Shown here: piece by piece, positions 1 to 6,068 of the stretch | Numbering within the stretch: position 1 is the stretch's first letter | How the letters are laid out: the number at the start of each line of letters is the position of its first letter | Assembly: GCF_040393045.1 (NCBI RefSeq) | Contig: NZ_JBEBUX010000170.1 | Location: 1-7,559, forward strand | Length of the DNA: 7,559 nucleotides | Direction: 5' to 3' | From: Pollutimonas bauzanensis_A | Lineage (GTDB): Bacteria > Pseudomonadota > Gammaproteobacteria > Burkholderiales > Burkholderiaceae_B | The notes under the pieces: model-generated | Told to the model about the DNA's origin: nothing | Database searches by the model: none | The model's input: the letters and a program-made list of their open reading frames with translations, nothing else | Program-made: the position numbers and the translations under genes

Positions 1-758
1 TGCGCTCGGGCGTCATCACTGAAGCCGACTATCTGCGCATGATCGGCAAAGTCATCAGCAATGTTCACCGCAGTGCAGGCCGCTTCAAGCAAAGTGTTGC
101 CGAAAGCTCATTCGATTCGTGGACGCGTTATTACAAGCAGGACGAAAACTCACCCAATGCACTGGTCAGCTACTACACCAAGGGTTCGCTGATTGCCATG
201 GGATTGGACATCGTCATCCGCAAGGAATCCCAAGACGCGAAATCTCTGGACGACGTGATGCGGCTATTGTGGCAACGCTACGGCCGTGATTTTTATCGCG
301 GCCGTACAACTGGCATCACGGAAGATGCCATGCCCGGCCTGGTACACGAAGCCACCGGCGTGGATGTTTCTGACTTCATCGCACGCTATGCCTACGGACG
401 CGATGACGTACCCCTGGAGTCGCTACTGGAATCGCTAGGCATTACCGTGACATGGAAGCCAGTAGCCGGCCCTGTCTCGCTGGATGCGCGCATGCGCACC
501 AGCCACGGGGAAACCACTCTGGCCACGGCGTATGAAGGTGGCGCAGCCCATAGTGCGGGCTTATCTGCCGGCGATACGCTGGTCGCCATCAACGGCCTGC
601 GCGTTACCGACAACACCTCGCTGGAACGCCTGCTGCGTTCGTACCAGGCCGGCGACCGGGTAACAGTCGTTGTGTTCCGACGCGACGAGTTGCGCGCTTT
701 TGAAGTCGTGCTAAACGCCCCCGCCGCGACGGAGTGCGTACTGGAACGCAAGGGCTGA
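1..758 (+). CDS. M61-family glycyl aminopeptidase, C-terminal part with PDZ domain (5' truncated)
   Basis: The frame is open from the left edge (first full codon at nt 3) to a TGA at 756-758, giving 251 visible residues. The Met at nt 39 is internal, because the 12 codons before it continue the same family-like sequence (ending ITEADYLRM). The segment from about nt 90 to 420 resembles the helical region after the catalytic domain of M61 peptidases (SWTRYYKQDENSPNALVSYY, then KGSLIAMGLD). Nucleotides about 456-716 encode a PDZ domain with the typical GLSAGDTLVAING turn. The zinc-binding HExxH motif of the family lies upstream, outside the window, so catalytic competence cannot be judged. M61 enzymes are metallo-aminopeptidases, and the PDZ module probably binds peptide termini. 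The gene converges on the oxidoreductase with a 19-nt gap. Family assignment is good; substrate is unknown. Confidence 0.85.
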   Translation, partial: RSGVITEADYLRMIGKVISNVHRSAGRFKQSVAESSFDSWTRYYKQDENSPNALVSYYTKGSLIAMGLDIVIRKESQDAKSLDDVMRLLWQRYGRDFYRGRTTGITEDAMPGLVHEATGVDVSDFIARYAYGRDDVPLESLLESLGITVTWKPVAGPVSLDARMRTSHGETTLATAYEGGAAHSAGLSAGDTLVAINGLRVTDNTSLERLLRSYQAGDRVTVVVFRRDELRAFEVVLNAPAATECVLERKG

Positions 759-772
759 CGAAGCCATGCTGA

Positions 773-788
773 CGGGGCTACTGCCCCG
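773..788. terminator. Hairpin over the oxidoreductase stop codon, possible bidirectional terminator
   Basis: CGGGGC (773-778), loop TACT, GCCCCG (783-788) form a perfect 6-bp GC-rich stem. It lies 14 nt after the M61 stop and includes the last bases of the convergent oxidoreductase gene (stop at 780-778). Outer arms CGAAG (759-763) and CTTCG (789-793) can pair as well, leaving a 9-nt bulge on one side. The run that follows on the plus strand (cttcgatctttg) is only moderately T-rich, and the minus strand has no T-run. The position between convergent genes favours a terminator, but the missing U-tract keeps this tentative. Confidence 0.4.
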
Positions 789-1707
789 CTTCGATCTTTG
801 CCTGAATAGCCTTGGCGGCGGTAACACCGTCAGCCAAGGCCGTTACCACGCAAGGATGTTGGCGCTGCGCAACTTCGCCTATCGCGTAGACACCGGGACA
901 ACTGGTTTGCGCCGTTTGCATATCAGTCGCAATAAACCCCTGAGCGCTGCGATGCAACCCCAACGCGTCGGCAAAGCCCACACAGGGCTCCCAGCCATAA
1001 AACACCAGGATCAAGTCGTAAGCCACGCCGTCGACGCTCCGAGCGACTGCATCAACGTGATACTCGCCCACTGAAACGCCCCCCGCCGGAATTTTGCGCA
1101 CAAACTGCTGCTGCGCCCTGATAGTTCTCGCATAGATATGGACTGCGCCTGCGCCATGCTCGATCGCGTATAGCGCATTCTCGAAAGCGTTGTCGCCGCC
1201 GCCCAGAACAGCAACCCGCTTGCTACGGAAGTCTTGCGCCACAACATGCGCACCGGGACCGACCAGGATGCCGGGCAGCGAGGCCGCGCCAGATGATCCC
1301 AGCCCCACATCCGACGCCAGGGATGTTTCGACCAGCGAGCGTGCCCTCACGCCCGTCGCCAATACGACATTCCGGGCCCGTATCGGACTATCCAAGCTCG
1401 CCCCTGTCGCGGAAAACCCAAACTCGGCGTGCGAAATGTGATGAACCGGACACGACAGCCAGACGGGCACACCGGCCTGATCCAGACTCTGGGCCAGATT
1501 GTCGGCGACCTGCAGGCTGGTTTTGCCTGGCAACGACGCATTCCAATCATCGGAAAACGGATTGTCGCGGCACAAGCCGCCTACCTGGGCCTTGGCGTCC
1601 ACTAAAACAGGCGCAAAACCCAGGCGCGCCAGCCACACAGCACATGACACTCCGGCCGGGCCGCCACCGATAATCAGCGCATCAAATATCTTGCTATCCG
1701 CGCTCAT
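778..1707 (-). CDS. Thioredoxin-reductase-like FAD/NAD(P)-dependent oxidoreductase without CxxC
   Basis: This 309-residue protein has the two-dinucleotide-domain layout of the low-molecular-weight thioredoxin reductase family. An N-terminal FAD-binding GGGPAG is at residues 14-19. VVLATGV is at 114-120. A second Rossmann motif, GGGDNAFENA, is at 169-178, and a C-terminal FAD-contact segment GVYAIGEVA is at 272-280. R194 and R197 (YARTIRA) sit where TrxR carries the arginines that bind the NADPH 2'-phosphate, so NADPH use is plausible. The CxxC redox pair expected near residues 130-145 is absent (the segment reads SLASDVGLGSSG), so it is unlikely to be a classical thioredoxin reductase. The usual Asp of the C-terminal GD motif is Glu (GE, 277-278). 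Length is close to E. coli TrxB (about 320). ATG is at 1707-1705, with GGAAAAGG just upstream. The substrate is unknown; a ferredoxin/flavodoxin reductase-like role is one possibility. The gene is divergent from folB. Confidence 0.8.
   Translation of the reverse strand: MSADSKIFDALIIGGGPAGVSCAVWLARLGFAPVLVDAKAQVGGLCRDNPFSDDWNASLPGKTSLQVADNLAQSLDQAGVPVWLSCPVHHISHAEFGFSATGASLDSPIRARNVVLATGVRARSLVETSLASDVGLGSSGAASLPGILVGPGAHVVAQDFRSKRVAVLGGGDNAFENALYAIEHGAGAVHIYARTIRAQQQFVRKIPAGGVSVGEYHVDAVARSVDGVAYDLILVFYGWEPCVGFADALGLHRSAQGFIATDMQTAQTSCPGVYAIGEVAQRQHPCVVTALADGVTAAKAIQAKIEAGQ
809..840. repeat. Nested inverted repeat within the 3' end of the oxidoreductase gene
   Basis: GCCTTGGC (809-816) and GCCAAGGC (833-840) are a perfect 8-bp inverted repeat. 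Between them CGGT (819-822) and ACCG (826-829) form an inner stem with a 3-nt loop. The element lies in codons for the family helix ALADGVTAAKA and is followed within about 25 nt by the hairpin over the stop codon. An 8-bp repeat at this spacing can occur by chance in a window of this size, so a function is not established. Confidence 0.4.
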
Positions 1708-1785
1708 ACCTTTTCCGACATAGTCTCGTTCGCTCCATTAATCGCTAAAGCACTACAATTCCAACAATTCTACAAGGCCGACCTT
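1708..1785. promoter_or_regulatory. Divergent promoter region between the oxidoreductase gene and folB
   Basis: These 78 bp separate two divergently oriented start codons, so promoters in both directions are expected. On the plus strand TACAAT (1754-1759) is a good -10 candidate for folB/ttcA; no clear -35 is seen 16-18 bp upstream. AAGG (1774-1777) is the folB Shine-Dalgarno sequence. On the minus strand TAGAAT (1772-1767) is a -10-like hexamer, again without a convincing -35. A 9-bp tandem repeat (1755-1772) covers both hexamers. The promoter calls rest on hexamer similarity only. Confidence 0.4.
1755..1772. repeat. 9-bp direct tandem repeat upstream of folB
   Basis: ACAATTCCA (1755-1763) is followed immediately by ACAATTCTA (1764-1772), which matches at 8 of 9 positions. 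It overlaps the candidate folB -10 hexamer and the opposing TAGAAT hexamer. It could be a pair of protein-binding half-sites or a simple duplication. Confidence 0.5.
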
Positions 1786-2145
1786 ATGCCCACCCGACGC
1801 ATTTTCTTTAGCCAGCTTGCGCTGGACGCACGTATTGGTATCCTGGAACACGAGCTGCGCGCTACGCAGCCCTTGCACATTGACGCCGAATTCGACGTCG
1901 ATATTTCACAGGAAGTTCACGACCAGGACATACAGACCGTACTGGATTATCGCCTGCTGCGTAACGCCATCGTCAACGAATGCACCCACGCGCATGTCAA
2001 TCTGCTGGAAACGCTTAGCGAGCGTGTCGTAGCCCGGATACTAAACGAATTCCCCGATGTGCAGCGCGTTAAAATCCGCATCAGCAAACCGCTGGCCTTC
2101 TCCGACTGCGCTGCTGTCGGCATCGAACTGCAACGCAGCCGCTGA
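1786..2145 (+). CDS. folB: Dihydroneopterin aldolase
   Basis: FolB converts 7,8-dihydroneopterin to 6-hydroxymethyl-7,8-dihydropterin and glycolaldehyde in cytosolic folate synthesis. The 119-residue length is normal for the family (about 120). Family landmarks are visible: IGILEHE at 17-23, with E23 at the position of the pterin-site glutamate; LDY at 53-55, whose Tyr is an active-site residue; LLETLSE at 73-79, where E75 anchors the pterin; and SKP at 100-102, with K101 as the catalytic lysine. The ATG at 1786 follows AAGG with 8-nt spacing. The stop is 18 nt before the ttcA start, so the two genes are probably co-transcribed. Related epimerase activity on dihydromonapterin is common in this family and cannot be excluded. 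Confidence 0.93.
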   Translation: MPTRRIFFSQLALDARIGILEHELRATQPLHIDAEFDVDISQEVHDQDIQTVLDYRLLRNAIVNECTHAHVNLLETLSERVVARILNEFPDVQRVKIRISKPLAFSDCAAVGIELQRSR

Positions 2146-2163
2146 CCTTTTTATTTTATTGCC

Positions 2164-3171
2164 ATGCAAGCCGATACCCTACTACCTGATGGCGGCGCGA
2201 CCAGCGCGGCCGACTCGATCCGCCGCAGCGAAAAACAGCGCGTCAACGAAAACAAGCTGAGCAAGCGCCTGATTCGTGAAACCGGCCGCGCCATCAGCGA
2301 TTTCAACATGATCGAAGACGGCGATAAAGTCATGGTGTGCCTGTCTGGCGGCAAAGACTCGTACAGCATGCTGGACATCCTGCTTACGCTGAAAGCGCGC
2401 GCGCCTATCAATTTCGATATTATCGCGGTGAATCTGGATCAGAAACAACCCGGTTTCCCCGACCACATCCTGCCCGAATATCTGAAGTCGATCAACGTCC
2501 CGTTCCATATCGCGACGCAGGATACTTACTCCGTCGTCACCCGTGTCATCCCCGAAGGGAAAACCATGTGCTCGCTATGCTCGCGCTTGCGGCGCGGCAT
2601 TCTGTACCGGGTAGCCGGTGAGTTGGGCGCCACCAAGATTGCGCTGGGCCATCACAGAGATGACATCCTGGGGACCTTTTTCCTGAATCTGTTCTACGGT
2701 GGCCGCATGAAAGCCATGCCGCCCAAGCTGATGTCGGATGACGGCGAACATATCGTGATTCGCCCCCTGGCCTACGTGCCGGAAAAAGATCTCGTCGCGT
2801 ATGCCGAGCTCAAGAAATTCCCCATCATCCCCTGTAACTTATGCGGGTCTCAAGAAAACCTGAAACGCAAGGAAGTCGGACGCATGATCGCGGAATGGGA
2901 CAAGAAGTTTCCAGGCCGTTCTTGGAATGTATTTGGTGCGCTATCGCGCGTCGTGCCTACCCATTTGATGGATACGCAACTATTTGATTTTGCCGGCCTG
3001 AAACCGACCGGACAAGCCGATGAAAACGGCGACATTGCGTTTGATACGGAAGAGTACGATGCCCTGCCGATGGCTGGCCTTGGCGCCGACAGCGACGCGC
3101 CCAACGGCGCACCAGAGGCCTCGAAGCCCGCCGCCAAAGTCGTCTTCATGACCGACTTGCGCGAAGTGTGA
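2164..3171 (+). CDS. ttcA: tRNA 2-thiocytidine(32) synthetase TtcA
   Basis: TtcA activates C32 of certain tRNAs with ATP and replaces its oxygen with sulfur, using an oxygen-sensitive 4Fe-4S cluster. The PP-loop ATPase motif SGGKDS is at residues 61-66 within MVCLSGGKDSYSML. The cysteine pairs C136/C139 (MCSLCSRLRRG) and C224/C227 (PCNLCGSQ) match the conserved TtcA pattern, in which three cysteines hold the cluster. GHHRDD at 162-167 is also typical. At 335 residues it is somewhat longer than the E. coli protein (311), through an N-terminal leader of about 20 residues and an Ala/Pro/acidic tail (about 295-325). The chosen ATG has no purine-rich Shine-Dalgarno sequence; the spacer after folB is T-rich (cctttttattttattgcc). 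No other in-frame Met precedes the conserved core. The stop lies 2 nt from the convergent ubiX stop. Confidence 0.95.
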   Translation: MQADTLLPDGGATSAADSIRRSEKQRVNENKLSKRLIRETGRAISDFNMIEDGDKVMVCLSGGKDSYSMLDILLTLKARAPINFDIIAVNLDQKQPGFPDHILPEYLKSINVPFHIATQDTYSVVTRVIPEGKTMCSLCSRLRRGILYRVAGELGATKIALGHHRDDILGTFFLNLFYGGRMKAMPPKLMSDDGEHIVIRPLAYVPEKDLVAYAELKKFPIIPCNLCGSQENLKRKEVGRMIAEWDKKFPGRSWNVFGALSRVVPTHLMDTQLFDFAGLKPTGQADENGDIAFDTEEYDALPMAGLGADSDAPNGAPEASKPAAKVVFMTDLREV

Positions 3172-3173
3172 AG

Positions 3174-3758
3174 TTAATCCAGCCTGGGCTGCATGCCGTC
3201 CCAATGCGGACCAGGCACATGGATATCGAAAAGCTCCAGAACGCGCGCGACGGTATGGTCGACGATATCGTCCAGCGTTTTCGGATGTAGATAGAAAGCC
3301 GGCAAAGGCGGAAAGATAATGCCGCCCATTTCGGTCACCGCTGTCATGTTGCGCAAATGGGCCAAGTTCAAAGGTGTTTCACGCACCATCATCACCAATC
3401 GACGCCGCTCTTTAAGCGTGACATCGGCTGCACGGGTGATCAGGTTGTCGGAAAGCCCGTGCGCCACGGCTGCAAGAGTGCGCATTGAACACGGCACCAC
3501 CACCATGCCTACGGTAGCAAAGCTGCCGCTGGCCAAGGTAGCGCCCACATCGCGGAAACTATAGACCTTGTCAGCCAGTGCATGCACATCCTGGCGCGTG
3601 ATATCAAGCTCGTACTTGATATTCAGCACACCCGACGGCGAAATTACCAAGTGCGACTCGATATCGGGCACGCCCCGCAAGGCCTGCAGCATGCGCACGG
3701 CATACAGGGCGCCTGTGGCGCCCGTTACCCCGACAATGAATCGCCGCTTAGCTATCAC
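3174..3758 (-). CDS. ubiX: Flavin prenyltransferase UbiX
   Basis: UbiX joins a dimethylallyl group to FMN, making the prenylated flavin cofactor of the UbiD decarboxylase in ubiquinone synthesis. The 194-residue length fits the family (about 190-210). Visible signatures are VGVTGATGALYAVRML near the N terminus (FMN-binding loop G13-G16), VPCSMRTLAA at 88-97, LITRAADVTLKERR at 106-119, MVRETPLN at 124-131 and FPPLPAFY at 149-156. The start is GTG (3758-3756), and its last two bases are part of the grxD TGA (3757-3755), a 4-nt GTGA overlap that suggests translational coupling. A purine-rich AAAGAGG lies 13 nt upstream inside grxD. The next Met (residue 23) would delete the flavin loop, so GTG is preferred. 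It is the last gene of the leftward run; I see no clear terminator after it. Confidence 0.95.
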   Translation of the reverse strand: MIAKRRFIVGVTGATGALYAVRMLQALRGVPDIESHLVISPSGVLNIKYELDITRQDVHALADKVYSFRDVGATLASGSFATVGMVVVPCSMRTLAAVAHGLSDNLITRAADVTLKERRRLVMMVRETPLNLAHLRNMTAVTEMGGIIFPPLPAFYLHPKTLDDIVDHTVARVLELFDIHVPGPHWDGMQPRLD

Positions 3759-4081
3759 GCAAGCGCCCCGGCCTCTTTCAGCACGGTAGCCAGCTCGCCG
3801 TTTTCATACATTTCCGCAATGATGTCCGACCCGCCGATGAATTCGCCAGCGACGTACAGCTGAGGAATCGTAGGCCAGCTGGAGAATTCTTTGATGCCCT
3901 GGCGAACCTCTTCGTCGTCCAGCACATTGACCGTTACCAACTTGGTAACGCCCGATGTCTTCAGGATTTGAATGGCGCGCCCGGAAAAGCCGCACTGCGG
4001 GAACTGTGCTGTGCCCTTCATGAATAACACGACAGGGTTGGTTGTTACGGTTTCACGAATAAAATCTTGAACGTCGCTCAT
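3755..4081 (-). CDS. grxD: Monothiol glutaredoxin (CGFS type), Grx4/GrxD
   Basis: Monothiol CGFS glutaredoxins bind a 2Fe-2S cluster with glutathione, usually as dimers or with BolA, and deliver or store Fe-S clusters in the cytosol. The 108-residue protein is a single thioredoxin-fold domain of normal length. The active site CGFS is at residues 30-33. K22 in FMKGT is the usual glutathione-contact lysine, WPTIPQ at 69-74 carries the cis-proline loop, and GGSD at 83-86 completes the glutathione site. The ATG at 4081 is 23 nt after the prmC stop, preceded by a weak GAGAG. The gene lies between prmC and ubiX in one leftward transcription unit. It contains a 19-bp palindrome in codons 47-53. Confidence 0.95.
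   Translation of the reverse strand: MSDVQDFIRETVTTNPVVLFMKGTAQFPQCGFSGRAIQILKTSGVTKLVTVNVLDDEEVRQGIKEFSSWPTIPQLYVAGEFIGGSDIIAEMYENGELATVLKEAGALA
3932..3950. repeat. 19-bp palindrome inside grxD
   Basis: CGTTACCAA (3932-3940) and TTGGTAACG (3942-3950) are perfect 9-bp inverted arms around one central base. On the coding strand this spells the GVTKLVT segment of GrxD. It has the shape of a dimeric-regulator site, but the two similar VT codon pairs partly account for the symmetry. Confidence 0.5.
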
Positions 4082-4104
4082 GGTGCTCTCGTTTCCAGGA
4101 AAAG

Positions 4105-4920
4105 TTAATTATAAATACCGCCAGTGACCCGGTCGATACCGGCCAGATCAGGCAGACTGGCGACCTGTTCGAAACAGGCCTGGTGTAAAAGTTGGCGAAC
4201 GGCTTGCGCCTGATCCCACCCGTGCTCCATAAATAAAGCACCTTGCGGCACCAGCCACTGGCTTGCGCCCTGAATGATGGCGCGTAAGGCAGACAGGCCA
4301 TCCGAACCATCTGTCAGGGCGGTAATGGGCTCGAAGCGCACATCGCCCTGCGTTAAATGGGAATCACCAGCCGAAATATACGGCGGATTCGAGACAATCA
4401 GGTCAAAGCCCTTATGGTCAGACAGGGCATGGTACCAACTACCGTGGGAAAACTCGACCCGGGCGCCTAAACGACTGGCGTTACCCTGGGCGACCGACAA
4501 GGCATCATAACTAAGATCGGTGGCAACCACTGTGGCCCCCGGGCAGGCCAAAGCCAAAGATATCGCAATAGCCCCGCTTCCGGTACCCAGATCCAGCACG
4601 CGAGGCGCCGCACGCCCCTTGAGATAGTCTAACCCGGTCTCGACCAACAGCTCAGTTTCGGGTCGCGGTATCAGGACTGCGGGCGACACTTGAAAATCGT
4701 GCCCCATGAATTCGCGATAACCCAGAAGATACGCCATGGGCGTACCCGCCAGGCGCTGGTCTTCAAGATGACGAAAACTGGCCACTGCGGCTGGCGCCAA
4801 TGCGTCGGTGTCGTGGGCAATTAGCCACGCCCGGGGCACTTGCAGCACATGTTGCCATAACATCTGCCTTTCGAGCCGCGGCAGCCTGCTGCCCAACGAA
4901 ACGCTACGCAGACTATCCAT
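4105..4920 (-). CDS. prmC: Peptide chain release factor N5-glutamine methyltransferase PrmC
   Basis: PrmC uses S-adenosylmethionine to methylate the glutamine of the GGQ motif in RF1 and RF2, which raises termination efficiency. From the ATG at 4920 the protein has 271 residues, close to the E. coli enzyme (277). The N-terminal release-factor-binding helical region covers about 1-75. LIPRPETELLVE (83-94) is a family signature, LDLGTGSGAIAI (109-120) is the SAM-binding loop, and SNPPYIS (177-183) carries the catalytic NPPY. EHGWDQ (232-237) and the end GIDRVTGGIYN are also typical. The frame extends upstream to 5022, but that part overlaps prfA and is unlike PrmC. The chosen ATG is 4 nt after the prfA stop, with AAGAAGGG as a good Shine-Dalgarno sequence, so translational coupling to its substrate RF1 is likely. 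Confidence 0.95.
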   Translation of the reverse strand: MDSLRSVSLGSRLPRLERQMLWQHVLQVPRAWLIAHDTDALAPAAVASFRHLEDQRLAGTPMAYLLGYREFMGHDFQVSPAVLIPRPETELLVETGLDYLKGRAAPRVLDLGTGSGAIAISLALACPGATVVATDLSYDALSVAQGNASRLGARVEFSHGSWYHALSDHKGFDLIVSNPPYISAGDSHLTQGDVRFEPITALTDGSDGLSALRAIIQGASQWLVPQGALFMEHGWDQAQAVRQLLHQACFEQVASLPDLAGIDRVTGGIYN

Positions 4921-4924
4921 GCAA

Positions 4925-6007
4925 CTACCCTTCTTGCCCCAAGGCCGCAAGCTGTTCGGCCTGGTGCTCGGCGCGCAAAGCCCCTGTGAGCTCGTCCAGA
5001 TCGCCTTCCATGATCTGAGCAAGCTTATACAGCGTCAGGTTGATGCGATGATCGGTTACCCGCCCTTGGGGGTAATTGTAGGTGCGTATGCGCTCGGAGC
5101 GGTCACCCGTACCCACCAGGCTTTTACGCTGCGCCGACTCTTTATTGTGCTGCTCCTGCTGCTGCTTGTCTTTCAGGCGCGCAGCCAGCACTTGCAGGGC
5201 CTTGTCTTTATTGCGGTGCTGCGAACGGTCGTCCTGGCATTCCACCACCAGTCCCGAGGGTAAGTGAGTAACACGTACAGCCGAATCGGTTTTATTAATA
5301 TGCTGCCCGCCCGCGCCGCTGGCACGGAAAGTATCGATACGCAATTCAGATGGGTTGATGACAATTTCGCTTAGTTCGTCAGCTTCGGGCAACACCGCTA
5401 CAGTGCAGGCCGAGGTGTGGATGCGACCTTGCGTTTCCGTTTCAGGTACGCGCTGTACCCGATGCGCCCCGGACTCGAACTTGAGTTGGCCATAGACCCC
5501 ATCGCCATCCAGGCGAGCGATGACTTCTTTGTAGCCACCAATCTCGGCCTCGCTTTCGGACATCAGTTCGACTTTCCAGCCCTTGTTTTCGGCGTAGCGC
5601 GTATACATGCGCAATAAGTCGCCAGCGAACAAAGCGCTTTCATCGCCCCCCGTGCCTGCGCGGATTTCCAGGAAAACACTGCGCCCGTCATCCGGGTCGC
5701 GCGGCAACAACAGTATTTGCAGATCGGCCTCGAGTTGCTCGAGCCTATCTTTGCCTAGCTTGTACTCTTCCTCGGCCATGTCGCGCATTTCCAGGTCACT
5801 CATCATGTCCTGGGCGGCCTGTATGTCGTCCTCGGTTCCGGTGTAGGCTGCGAATGCCGTTACCACTGGCTCAAGTTCAGCGCGTTCACGCGACATTTTC
5901 CGATAACGATTCATATCGCTGGCGATTTCAGGTTCGGCCAGCAACGCATCAACTTCGACTAATCGGCGAGCAAGATGCTCCAGCCGATTGCGTATGGAAC
6001 TTTTCAT
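4925..6007 (-). CDS. prfA: Peptide chain release factor 1 (RF1)
   Basis: RF1 recognises UAA and UAG in the ribosomal A site and triggers hydrolysis of peptidyl-tRNA. The 360 residues match the normal bacterial length. Coiled-coil domain 1 covers roughly residues 1-100. The stop-codon recognition tripeptide of the PxT type is PET at 188-190 within RVQRVPETETQGRIHTSACT. The catalytic GGQ is at 233-235 (GAGGQHINKTDSAVR), and Q235 is the residue methylated by PrmC, encoded just downstream. RSERIRTYNYPQGRVTDHR (303-321) is also conserved. A PxT tripeptide, not SPF, makes this RF1 and not RF2. The ATG at 6007 aligns with the usual RF1 N terminus, but the leader before it is pyrimidine-rich with no Shine-Dalgarno sequence. 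It lies 61 nt after the hemA stop. Confidence 0.97.
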   Translation of the reverse strand: MKSSIRNRLEHLARRLVEVDALLAEPEIASDMNRYRKMSRERAELEPVVTAFAAYTGTEDDIQAAQDMMSDLEMRDMAEEEYKLGKDRLEQLEADLQILLLPRDPDDGRSVFLEIRAGTGGDESALFAGDLLRMYTRYAENKGWKVELMSESEAEIGGYKEVIARLDGDGVYGQLKFESGAHRVQRVPETETQGRIHTSACTVAVLPEADELSEIVINPSELRIDTFRASGAGGQHINKTDSAVRVTHLPSGLVVECQDDRSQHRNKDKALQVLAARLKDKQQQEQHNKESAQRKSLVGTGDRSERIRTYNYPQGRVTDHRINLTLYKLAQIMEGDLDELTGALRAEHQAEQLAALGQEG

Positions 6008-6022
6008 AAAGTAGGAAAGGAA

Positions 6023-6057
6023 TTAAGCAGTTATAGAAAGCAAGCGCAACGGAACAA
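6023..6057 (-). promoter_or_regulatory. Possible internal promoter for prfA in the hemA-prfA gap
   Basis: Read on the minus strand, TTGTTC (6057-6052) is followed after 16 bp by TATAAC (6035-6030), which resembles a sigma-70 promoter. Transcription would start near 6023, leaving a leader of about 16 nt that is pyrimidine-rich and lacks a Shine-Dalgarno sequence. This could supply RF1 independently of hemA. It is called from hexamer similarity alone. Confidence 0.3.
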
Positions 6058-6068
6058 GCAGAGCGCCG

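Noticed and set aside
392..751. Minus-strand frame of 119 codons opposite the M61 PDZ domain.
   Set aside because: The composition is Ser/Arg-rich as expected for the complement of GC-rich coding DNA; no motif; the sense strand encodes a clear PDZ domain.
766..1074. Plus-strand frame of 102 codons starting just after the M61 stop.
   Set aside because: It is antisense to the C-terminal third of the oxidoreductase, has no family resemblance and no good ribosome-binding site.
3180..3191. CAGCC-TG-GGCTG near the ubiX stop as a possible terminator.
   Set aside because: The loop would be 2 nt and no T-run follows on either strand.
4921..5022. Longer prmC start adding 34 residues.
   Set aside because: The extension overlaps prfA in another frame, does not look like PrmC, and the ATG at 4920 has a good Shine-Dalgarno sequence and gives the normal protein length.
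4808..5263. Plus-strand frame of 151 codons with a very hydrophobic LFIVLLLLLLVF segment, resembling a small membrane protein.
   Set aside because: It is antisense to prmC and prfA. The leucine run is the complement of the Gln-rich stretch DKQQQEQ in RF1, and both sense genes are unambiguous.
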